Positions 1 to 4,992 of a DNA stretch of 8,687 nt are shown here, in pieces; positions within the stretch are counted from its first letter, which is position 1; every line of letters begins with the position of its first letter. The DNA comes from Clostridiales bacterium UBA4706 (GTDB lineage: Bacteria; Bacillota; Clostridia; Oscillospirales; Oscillospiraceae). Location of the stretch: positions 5,062-13,748 of the forward strand of contig DHKA01000045.1 in NCBI GenBank assembly GCA_002404605.1, given 5' to 3'. The translations under genes were made by a program, and so were the position numbers. The notes beneath the pieces are model-generated. The model ran no database searches. It saw only the letters and a list, made by a program, of their open reading frames with translations, and was not told the DNA's origin.

Positions 1-1
1 C

Positions 2-134
2 GCTCGCACGTTTGCGAGCCGAGCGGTATTTTCTCCGACGTACACGCCGCCGGAGAAAATGAATTGAACTCTATTTGCGCCTGCGGGCGCAAACTCTGCG
101 AGACTTCTTTGAGAAGCTGTGGGGGCTCTGCCCC
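2..134. repeat. cluster of five consecutive short hairpins
   Basis: Five inverted repeats follow one another: 2-8/13-19 (7 bp), 28-37/51-60 (10 bp, perfect, 13-nt loop), 74-81/86-93 (8 bp, perfect, 4-nt loop), 104-108/112-116 (5 bp) and 122-126/130-134 (5 bp, 3-nt loop). No gene fits here in any frame. I read this as a structured intergenic element, possibly also ending transcription from outside the window. None of the stems has a clean T-tract, so a terminator role is uncertain. Confidence 0.6.
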
Positions 135-146
135 TCCTGGAATCTC

Positions 147-176
147 TTGACGCTTTACCTCAAAACGTCCTATAAT
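147..176 (+). promoter_or_regulatory. sigma-A type promoter for the lipoprotein deacetylase gene
   Basis: TTGACG at 147-152 and a perfect TATAAT at 171-176 are separated by 18 bp. Transcription would start near 183, leaving about a 40-nt leader before the proposed start at 224. The box lies directly after the hairpin cluster. Confidence 0.7.
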
Positions 177-223
177 ATCCCCAAACCCACCCCGCGCCGG
201 CCGCGGGAGAAAGGACACCCGCC

Positions 224-1498
224 ACGAAAAAACGTATTTCTCTTCTTCTGATATCTGCGCTGCTCTGCGCGCTTCTCGCCGCCTGCGGCGCGCCGGCGCA
301 GCCGGAGCCGACGCCGTCAGAAACTCCCGCACCGACCGCCGCACCCACGGCGACGCCGGAGCCGACGCCCACGCCCACGCCCGAACCGACAGCAACGCCG
401 GAACCCACGCCAGAGCCGGCCGCGGCGGAGATCACGGACGGCGTCGTTCTCTCGGACAACATCGGCGGCTACACGCCGATCCTCCGCGACGGCGACCGTA
501 CCTCCCGCATCGACTACCGCGCCGGGAACACGCTGCACGTTTCCTCCGAAACGCCCATCGGCGCGCTCTATCTCTATTGGTATACGCCGTGCGAAGCGTT
601 CACGGTCCACACCGCCGCGGGGGACGTCTCCGGCGGCGAGTACGGCTTCCTGCATGAATATCTCGCGCTGCCGGAGACGGTGACGGAGCTTGATATCGAG
701 TTCACCGGAGCCTCGCCGCTCTGCGAGGTGCGTCTCTTCACGACCGGCGCGGCCCCGGCGGACGTGCAGGTATGGCAGCCGCCGTGCGAACAGGCGGATG
801 TGCTGCTCTTCCCAAGCCACGCGGATGACGACGTCATCTTCTTCGGCGCGCTCGCCGCGCAGTGCGTGGACCGGGGGCTCACGGTGCAGGTGGCGTATCT
901 TGTGAATCATTACGACTGGCAGCCGCGCCCGCAGGAACTCCTGGATGCGCTCTGGACGATGGGCATCCGGAACTATCCGGTCATCGGGCCGTTCCCGGAC
1001 TATTACGTTCTCACGCTGGAGGCGGCGCAGCAGAGCTTCGGCGAGGAAAATGTGATCGCCTATCAGGTGGGACTGCTGCGGCGGTTTAAGCCGCTCGTCG
1101 CCGTCGGCCACGACCGCGAGGGCGAATACGGCCACGGTGCGCACCGGCTCAACGCGCGCGCGCTCGAACAGGCCGTCGTGTACGCCGCGGACGCTTCGTA
1201 CGATCCGGAGAGCGCCGCGCAGTACGGCGTCTGGGATACGCCGAAGCTGTATCTTCACTTTGCCGATGAAAATCCGATCATCCTCGACGTGGAAACGCCG
1301 CTGGAGAGCTTTGGCGGCAAAACGGCGTTTGAAGTAGCTTCGGAGGCCATGCTCTGCCACGAGAGCCAACTGCAGTACGCCCACCGCCCGACGCTTGCGA
1401 GCGAGGAATTCCCGCGCTACGACTGCCGCCGGTTCGGTCTTGTCCGCTCGCTCGTCGGCGCCGACACCGGCAACGATATCATGGAACATTTAGACTGA
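224..1498 (+). CDS. PIG-L family deacetylase lipoprotein (ACG start)
   Basis: Predicted secreted, lipid-anchored zinc deacetylase of 424 aa. Residues 1-21 form a classic lipoprotein signal peptide (KKR, hydrophobic core, lipobox LAAC with Cys21). Residues 22 to about 69 are a Pro/Thr/Glu repeat linker. About 70-185 is an unassigned, probably beta-rich domain. The rest is a PIG-L (GlcNAc-PI/N-acetylglucosamine de-N-acetylase) domain. The metal motif is seen as SHADD (H199, D202), with a second motif GHDREG...GHGAH (H296, H304, H307). The family removes N-acetyl groups from amino sugars; the substrate here is unknown. No ATG, GTG or TTG occurs in frame between the upstream stop (149-151) and GTG 680. 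ACG 224 sits exactly where the signal peptide begins, about 9 nt after AGAAAGGA, so I place the start there. If ACG is not used, only a signal-less 272-aa form from 680 remains. Monocistronic, with its own promoter and terminator. Confidence 0.85.
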   Translation, partial: TKKRISLLLISALLCALLAACGAPAQPEPTPSETPAPTAAPTATPEPTPTPTPEPTATPEPTPEPAAAEITDGVVLSDNIGGYTPILRDGDRTSRIDYRAGNTLHVSSETPIGALYLYWYTPCEAFTVHTAAGDVSGGEYGFLHEYLALPETVTELDIEFTGASPLCEVRLFTTGAAPADVQVWQPPCEQADVLLFPSHADDDVIFFGALAAQCVDRGLTVQVAYLVNHYDWQPRPQELLDALWTMGIRNYPVIGPFPDYYVLTLEAAQQSFGEENVIAYQVGLLRRFKPLVAVGHDREGEYGHGAHRLNARALEQAVVYAADASYDPESAAQYGVWDTPKLYLHFADENPIILDVETPLESFGGKTAFEVASEAMLCHESQLQYAHRPTLASEEFPRYDCRRFGLVRSLVGADTGNDIMEHLD

Positions 1499-1503
1499 AA
1501 TAC

Positions 1504-1538
1504 GCCCCTCTGCTTGACGCAGAGGGGCTTTGCTTTTA
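1504..1538 (+). terminator. intrinsic terminator after the deacetylase gene
   Basis: A perfect 10-bp stem (1504-1513 with 1519-1528), a 5-nt loop and a T-rich tail TTTGCTTTT, starting 5 nt after the stop codon. Confidence 0.9.
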
Positions 1539-1542
1539 TAAT
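1514..1542 (+). promoter_or_regulatory. sigma-A type promoter for the S component-coaX operon
   Basis: TTGACG at 1514-1519 and TATAAT at 1537-1542 are spaced by exactly 17 bp. The -35 box is the terminator loop plus the first base of its 3' arm, so the upstream gene's terminator and this promoter share the same DNA. Start expected near 1549, giving a leader of about 61 nt. Confidence 0.7.
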
Positions 1543-1561
1543 GAGCCATGCGCTGCATCCC

Positions 1562-1576
1562 GTACCAATTGGGTAC
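1562..1576 (+). promoter_or_regulatory. small inverted repeat in the operon leader, possible operator
   Basis: GTACC (1562-1566) and GGTAC (1572-1576) flank the centre, which also contains the 8-bp palindrome CCAATTGG (1565-1572). It lies about 13 nt after the predicted start of transcription and 34 nt before the start codon, a place where a repressor could bind. No regulator is recognised; this could be chance. Confidence 0.25.
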
Positions 1577-1609
1577 ATACTAAGGGAGCAACAGCAGGAG
1601 GAATCAAAT

Positions 1610-2197
1610 ATGAATGCAAACTCTCAGGGAAAGACCCGGCGTCTGGCGGGGCTGGCGCTTTTCACGGCGCTGATCGTCATTTTGCAGCTGCTCGGCAGCT
1701 TCATCCGGTTTGGGCCGGTCTCGGTGTCGCTCGTCGCGCTGCCCATCGTGGTGGGCGCGGCGGTATACGGCGGCGCGGCGGGGCTGTGGCTCGGCTTTGT
1801 TTTCGGCATGGTGGTACTGCTCTCGGGCGACGCCGCGGCGTTTTTCGCCTTCAGTGTGCCGGGAACGCTGCTCACGGTGCTCGTAAAGGGCATTGCCTGC
1901 GGCGGCATGGCGGGGGTCGTATATGCGTGGCTCGCTCCGAAAAACCGCACGCTCGCGGCCGTCGCCGCGGCCATCGTCTGCCCGGTCGTGAACACCGGCA
2001 TTTTTCTGCTCGGCTGCCGGATCTTCTTTATGCCGATGCTTGCTGATATGGCGCAGAGCCTCGGCTTCGGCGATAACGTGGGACGGTTTATGATCTTTGG
2101 ACTCGTCGGCGTCAACTTCCTTGCCGAGCTTGGCATCAATATCGTTCTCAGCCCCGTCATTCTGCGGCTGATCCGTATCGGGAGAAAGGAAAACTAA
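1610..2197 (+). CDS. ECF transporter S component, probably pantothenate (PanT-like)
   Basis: Membrane protein of 195 aa, nearly all hydrophobic, with about six transmembrane segments. The first (about residues 12-32) follows a basic N-terminus ending KTRR. Later segments contain the small-residue stretches PIVVGAAVYGG and the conserved-looking VCPVVNTGIFLLGC. Size and pattern fit the substrate-binding S subunit of an energy-coupling factor transporter, which works with a shared EcfA/EcfA'/EcfT module encoded elsewhere. The substrate is inferred from position: coaX follows after only 4 nt, so pantothenate import is the simplest reading. The ATG at 1610 has an excellent ribosome site (AGGAGGAA, 1596-1603). 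An in-frame upstream start at 1514 lies inside the terminator and before the promoter -10 box, so it is rejected. Confidence 0.85.
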   Translation: MNANSQGKTRRLAGLALFTALIVILQLLGSFIRFGPVSVSLVALPIVVGAAVYGGAAGLWLGFVFGMVVLLSGDAAAFFAFSVPGTLLTVLVKGIACGGMAGVVYAWLAPKNRTLAAVAAAIVCPVVNTGIFLLGCRIFFMPMLADMAQSLGFGDNVGRFMIFGLVGVNFLAELGINIVLSPVILRLIRIGRKEN

Positions 2198-2201
2198 AGC
2201 C

Positions 2202-2981
2202 ATGATCCTTGCCATCGACACCGGCAACACGAACATCGTTCTCGGCTGTATCGAAAACCGGAAGATCCGCGCCGTGGCGCGCATGGCGACGGACGTGAAC
2301 AAGACCGACTACGAATACGCCGTCGGCATGAAAAACGTCCTCGCGTTTGCGGGCTACCAGCCGGAGGACTTTGAAGGTGCGATCCTCTCGAGCGTCGTCT
2401 GGCCGCTCACATCCACGCTGTGCCGGGCGGTAAAGCTCCTCACAGGGCTGGATGCGCTCGTTGTCGGCAAGGGCCTCAAAACCGGGCTGGACATCCGGCT
2501 CGACGATCCCGGCCAGATCGGGGCGGATCTCGTCGTCGGCGCGGTCGCGGCGCTGCACCTGCACCGCCCGCCGCTCATCGTCATCGACATGGGCACCGCC
2601 ACGACCATCTCCGCCGTGGACGCGCAGGGTCGCTTTGCCGGCGGCGCGATCGTGCCGGGGCTTCGCCTGTCGATGGAATCACTCTCCGGCCACACGTCGC
2701 AGCTGCCGCGCGTCTCGCTCGACGCGCCCGCAAAGTGCATCGGGACGAACACCGTCGCCTGCATGCAGTCCGGCGCGATCTACGGCTCGGCCGCCCTGCT
2801 CGATGGGATGATCGAGCGCATGGAAGCGGAACTCGGCGCGAGCGCTGCGGTCATCGCCACCGGCGGGCTTGCCGGATGCGTAACGCCGTTCTGCCGCCGG
2901 GAGATCCGGTACGAGCCGGATCTGCTGCTCATCGGCCTTGCGGTGCTCTGGGAAAAGAACCGCAGCGGGAAAAAAGCATAA
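2202..2981 (+). CDS. coaX: type III pantothenate kinase
   Basis: Cytoplasmic kinase of 259 aa, usual family length, that phosphorylates pantothenate to 4'-phosphopantothenate, the first step of CoA synthesis. It shows the ASKHA-fold signatures of CoaX: phosphate-binding DTGNTN (6-11), the GAD motif with presumed catalytic Asp109, DMGTATT (129-135), GGAIVPGL (147-154) and a C-terminal TGGLA (220-224). Many relatives have Arg after GAD; here it is Leu, which I take as lineage variation. The ATG lies 4 nt after the S-component stop, with AAGGA 11 nt upstream inside the end of that gene, so the two are co-transcribed and probably translationally linked. Type III enzymes resist CoA feedback, so control of supply may lie with uptake; this is inference. 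Confidence 0.95.
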   Translation: MILAIDTGNTNIVLGCIENRKIRAVARMATDVNKTDYEYAVGMKNVLAFAGYQPEDFEGAILSSVVWPLTSTLCRAVKLLTGLDALVVGKGLKTGLDIRLDDPGQIGADLVVGAVAALHLHRPPLIVIDMGTATTISAVDAQGRFAGGAIVPGLRLSMESLSGHTSQLPRVSLDAPAKCIGTNTVACMQSGAIYGSAALLDGMIERMEAELGASAAVIATGGLAGCVTPFCRREIRYEPDLLLIGLAVLWEKNRSGKKA

Positions 2982-2988
2982 AAACCAA

Positions 2989-3020
2989 CGCGCCGGAGCA
3001 GAAAAACCTGCTTCGGCGCG
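2989..3020. terminator. bidirectional terminator between coaX and cobI
   Basis: A 13-bp stem (2989-3001 with 3008-3020, one G-T pair) with a 6-nt loop. It is flanked by an A-rich run on the left (T-tract for the - strand) and CTTTGTATT on the right. It serves the convergent genes on both sides. Confidence 0.8.
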
Positions 3021-3028
3021 CTTTGTAT

Positions 3029-3748
3029 TCACTTTTTCTGCGCGGCTCTGTGCACTTCCGGCACGATCACCGTGGAAAAGACGCCGACATTCTCCGGCAG
3101 ATCGGTCATCGCGTTGAAAACTTTCTGCGATGACAGACCGCAGTCGGCGACCATGGACGCCTCCTTCGCAAGCCCCCGGCATGAGAGCACTGCGGCGGTC
3201 TCGCCGATGGCCTTGCCGGACTTCATCAGCACCTTTGTGCCGGAAAGCCCGAGTGCGGTGTCCAGATTCTCCGTTTCCTCCGGATAGATGTGCAGCGGCG
3301 AGTCCATATCAGTCAGACTGGTGCCGAGCGTTGCGGCCACGGCGCAGAAGCTCGTGATGCCGGGGATCATCTGCGTGGCGTACCCCTGGCGGCGCAGCTC
3401 GTCGAGCACATAGTACGCCGTGGCGTAGATCGAAACGTCGCCGAGATTCACCATGGCGACACTTAAGCCCGCGTCCAGCACGCGCGAGATGCTGCCCGCC
3501 GCGCGGACATACTCGGCGTTTCGCGTGGACTTGGCCCGGGCTGCGGTAAATTTCAGCGGCAGGATCGACTTCCGGCTCAGATCGACGCCGCCGCGGGCTA
3601 CCTCCAGCGCCGGCATTTCCCCGGAAGAGGATCTCGGCGCGGCAATGACGGGACAGAATCCCAGAACATCGCATGCCTGGCGCGTCATCCACGCCGGATC
3701 GCCGGGGCCGACGCCCACGGCGTAAAACATTCCTGTTCCTGTTTTCAT
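3029..3748 (-). CDS. cobI: precorrin-2 / cobalt-factor II C20-methyltransferase
   Basis: SAM-dependent tetrapyrrole methylase of 239 aa that adds a methyl group at C20 of precorrin-2 (or cobalt-factor II, where it is called CbiL) on the path to cobalamin. It shows N-terminal VGVGPGDP (11-18), a NLGDVSIYAT segment (101-110) where the family usually has LGDP, IPGITSF (128-134) and VLMKSGK (173-179), the expected order for this subfamily. The start ATG has GGAGGG 8 nt upstream. No other cobalamin gene is present in the window, so it is either a lone locus or the last gene of a scattered pathway. The long leader carries a cobalamin riboswitch and a terminator, so B12 should repress it. Anaerobic (CbiL) versus aerobic (CobI) use cannot be decided from sequence; the host type favours the anaerobic route. 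Confidence 0.88.
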   Translation of the reverse strand: MKTGTGMFYAVGVGPGDPAWMTRQACDVLGFCPVIAAPRSSSGEMPALEVARGGVDLSRKSILPLKFTAARAKSTRNAEYVRAAGSISRVLDAGLSVAMVNLGDVSIYATAYYVLDELRRQGYATQMIPGITSFCAVAATLGTSLTDMDSPLHIYPEETENLDTALGLSGTKVLMKSGKAIGETAAVLSCRGLAKEASMVADCGLSSQKVFNAMTDLPENVGVFSTVIVPEVHRAAQKK

Positions 3749-3751
3749 AGC

Positions 3752-3829
3752 TCATCCCTCCGTGTGCCTGTCCGGAGAGAGGAGACCGTCCGCGATGCGG
3801 GAACGGTCGATCGGTTTGTGCATGGTCAT
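3752..3829 (-). CDS. candidate 25-aa (or 23-aa) leader ORF coupled to cobI
   Basis: An in-frame ORF starts at 3829, or at the second Met at 3823, and ends with TGA just 3 nt before the cobI ATG. GGGAGGG precedes it by 1 nt (first ATG) or 7 nt (second ATG), favouring the 23-aa version beginning MHKPIDRSRI. It contains no recognised domain. It lies downstream of the riboswitch terminator, so it would be made only when that terminator is read through. It may be a real small protein, a coupling device for cobI, or chance. Confidence 0.4.
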   Translation of the reverse strand: MTMHKPIDRSRIADGLLSPDRHTEG

Positions 3830-3890
3830 GCCCTCCCTGAAAAATTCCTCATGGGGGAATCTCGCAAAAAGAATTTCCAGAGACGCACTC

Positions 3891-3931
3891 CCGAAAAATA
3901 AAATCAGAGCAGCACAATGGCTGCTCTGACG
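3891..3931 (-). terminator. intrinsic terminator of the cobalamin riboswitch
   Basis: On the - strand a perfect 10-bp stem (TCAGAGCAGC with GCTGCTCTGA) with a 6-nt loop is followed by TTTTATTTTT. It stands between the aptamer and cobI and is the likely expression platform. Confidence 0.85.
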
Positions 3932-3968
3932 GTATTTTCAGAATATCAAAGCGTTTTAATCGGAAACA

Positions 3969-4008
3969 TACCACTCCCGGAACGTATAAATGCCGCCGGG
4001 CGATGGTA
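3969..4008 (-). other. hairpin between riboswitch aptamer and terminator
   Basis: On the - strand TACCA (4008-4004) and CCCGG (4000-3996) pair with CCGGG (3980-3976) and TGGTA (3973-3969), giving a two-part 10-bp stem with small internal loops. It follows the aptamer P1 helix directly. It may be an antiterminator component or an extension of the aptamer; the role is not known. Confidence 0.45.
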
Positions 4009-4010
4009 CC

Positions 4011-4143
4011 CATCCGGTGAAATATCCTGACTCCGTTTCATCGCTTGCCCGCCTTCCCGGTTTCCCAGTGGCATATTGGGGTCGCTCCGCGTTACAGTTG
4101 CCGTTACAGTCCGTGGATCACACACGGTTCCTTCATTCGGATG
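4011..4143 (-). ncRNA. cobalamin (adenosylcobalamin-type) riboswitch aptamer
   Basis: Read on the - strand, the segment contains the conserved parts in order. These are AAGGAA near the 5' end, GTGTGATCCACGG, CGGCAACTGTAA, the B12 box GCCACTG (4072-4066), GGGAAGGCGGGCAAGCGATG, and AGTCAGGATA (4032-4023). The ends close with a P1 helix: CATCCG (4143-4138) pairs with CGGATG (4016-4011), extended by TGAA/TTCA. This matches the cobalamin riboswitch family closely. Together with the downstream terminator it is expected to stop transcription of cobI when B12 is plentiful. Confidence 0.93.
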
Positions 4144-4183
4144 TTTCTATTCAATTTTACGGGAGATCCATCCATGTAAATTA

Positions 4184-4212
4184 AACATATCACATGCCGG
4201 ATACGATTGCAA
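4184..4212 (-). promoter_or_regulatory. likely promoter of the riboswitch-cobI transcript
   Basis: On the - strand TTGCAA (4212-4207) and TATGTT (4189-4184) are spaced by 17 bp, placing the transcript start near 4177, about 34 nt before the aptamer. The hexamers are only moderate matches. Confidence 0.4.
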
Positions 4213-4261
4213 CGTCTTTTGCCGAAAAAAGGTGCGCGAAATACCGATAGAGAAAGAAGTC

Positions 4262-4291
4262 TTGACAGCATCGTGACTTAAGGGATACAAT
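4262..4291 (+). promoter_or_regulatory. promoter of tRNA-Arg
   Basis: A perfect TTGACA (4262-4267) and TACAAT (4286-4291) with an 18-bp spacer lie 35 nt before the tRNA. Confidence 0.7.
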
Positions 4292-4326
4292 GCTTTTAAG
4301 CGCTGCACAGCGCGGCAAAACCATAT

Positions 4327-4403
4327 GCGTCTGTAGCTCAGTAGGATAGAGCGCGAGCCTCCTAAGCCCGAGGCCCCCGGTTCGAGCCCGGGCAGGCGTG
4401 CCA
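4327..4403 (+). tRNA. tRNA-Arg (anticodon CCU)
   Basis: A 77-nt cloverleaf with encoded CCA decodes AGG. The acceptor stem is 4327-4333 with 4393-4399, the D stem GCTC/GAGC, the anticodon loop CTCCTAA with anticodon CCT at 4361-4363, and the T arm CCCGG-TTCGAGC-CCGGG. Two blemishes are visible: the first acceptor pair is G-U, and the third anticodon-stem pair is A-C (4356/4368). It is still a clear tRNA with its own promoter and terminator. Antisense ORFs over it are artefacts. Confidence 0.95.
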
Positions 4404-4408
4404 GCGTC

Positions 4409-4475
4409 AAAACAACACCATAAGGTCATCAGCCGCCGCAGGCGGCGTCCGATCGGCCGATGGTGTTGTTTTTCC
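4409..4475 (+). terminator. branched terminator after tRNA-Arg
   Basis: A perfect 13-bp outer stem (4409-4421 with 4460-4472) running into TTTTT encloses a second perfect hairpin GCCGCC-GCA-GGCGGC (4432-4446). The 10-bp palindrome ATCGGCCGAT (4452-4461) overlaps the last two bases of the enclosed segment's boundary with the outer stem. It starts 6 nt after the tRNA CCA. Confidence 0.8.
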
Positions 4476-4515
4476 TTTCCAAATCGAACCCATTTCATTG
4501 GGCTTCGATTCGGTT
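4476..4515 (+). repeat. 40-bp hairpin repeat, copy 1
   Basis: It matches copy 2 (4588-4627) at 33 of 40 positions by my count. It folds on itself: AATCGAA + CCCA with TGGG + TTCGATT, with a single bulged C. The open reading frames crossing it are not believable as proteins. Confidence 0.7.
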
Positions 4516-4587
4516 CCTATCAAGGAGCAAACACCGTTCCGTTTCCGACTCACGGCGAAAACTGCACTATGTTAGCTCCTTCTTCCT

Positions 4588-4627
4588 TTTCCGAATCGAA
4601 CCCGCTCCGCTGGGCTTCGATTGGGTT
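4588..4627 (+). repeat. 40-bp hairpin repeat, copy 2
   Basis: Second copy, 112 bp downstream of the first. The arms AATCGAACCC and GGGCTTCGATT are unchanged and nearly all differences lie in the loop region. The 72 bp between copies hold no gene; an inverted repeat AAGGAGC/GCTCCTT (4523-4529 and 4575-4581) spans most of that stretch. Confidence 0.7.
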
Positions 4628-4660
4628 TTTATTCCGGGCAGTAGGAGAGAAAGAAATACT

Positions 4661-4941
4661 ATGGAACGCTTTTGGGAACACTCCTGGAAACGGGTCGATC
4701 CGGAGCGGGTCGTGGAATACGTTCGATCGATCGATATGGCACCGGATGCGCTGATCAGTGCGCTGCACCGGCACGGCGTCAAAACCGTCTGTGACGCGGG
4801 CTGCGGCTGCGGGGCGTATGCGCGAAAGCTCGCCGCGAACGGCTTTTCTGTCTGCGGCTTTGATGTTTCATCGCGCGCCGTGGAGATCGCGCGGATGCCA
4901 GCGGGGAGCTCACAGTCCTGCTGCGGAAGAATGCCGAATAA
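4661..4941 (+). pseudogene. SAM-dependent methyltransferase remnant with internal deletion
   Basis: The start is convincing: ATG with AGGAGAG about 11 nt upstream, then an N-terminal helix region and a class I Rossmann methyltransferase motif I, VCDAGCGCGA (43-52), followed by GFDVS (67-71) ending in the acidic residue expected to bind the SAM ribose. At about residue 78-80 (near 4895) similarity stops. The rest of the methyltransferase core is missing. In another frame the DNA just before TAA 4939-4941 reads SGELTVLLRKNAE, which looks like the natural C-terminal end of such a protein. The original frame instead runs on through the terminator to 5008 (115 aa). I infer an internal deletion of a few hundred bases that also shifted frame. 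The enzyme should be inactive; its former substrate is unknown. Confidence 0.7.
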
Positions 4942-4945
4942 AGAG

Positions 4946-4979
4946 AAAGAAGGGATGGCGCGCGGCCATCCCTTCTTTT
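4946..4979. terminator. bidirectional terminator between methyltransferase remnant and alr
   Basis: A perfect 14-bp stem (4946-4959 with 4965-4978) and a 5-nt loop, with A-rich bases on the left and TTTT on the right, so it works for both converging genes. It starts 5 nt after the remnant's TAA, supporting that TAA as the original gene end. Confidence 0.9.
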
Positions 4980-4992
4980 GTCGGCAAAAGTG

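Noticed and set aside
160..462. Gly/Val/Ser-rich - strand ORF
   Set aside because: It is the antisense of the Pro/Thr repeat linker of the deacetylase lipoprotein; the repetition comes from the coding repeat.
317..1489. 390-aa - strand ORF opposite the deacetylase
   Set aside because: Arg-rich, no recognisable motif, fully covered by the + strand gene with clear signal peptide and metal motifs; a GC-rich antisense shadow.
1514..1609. Longer N-terminus for the ECF S component
   Set aside because: It would begin in the terminator loop and overlap the promoter -10 box; ATG 1610 has a near-perfect ribosome site.
4376..4403. tRNA 3' end as a phage/island attachment site
   Set aside because: No second copy of the tRNA end and no integrase are present in the window.
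4147..4498. Two - strand ORFs over the tRNA region
   Set aside because: The peptide is the antisense translation of a tRNA gene, a familiar annotation artefact.
4398..4660. + strand ORFs reading through the tRNA tail and the hairpin repeats into the methyltransferase remnant
   Set aside because: They start inside the tRNA or its terminator and translate repeat DNA; the real start with a ribosome site is ATG 4661.
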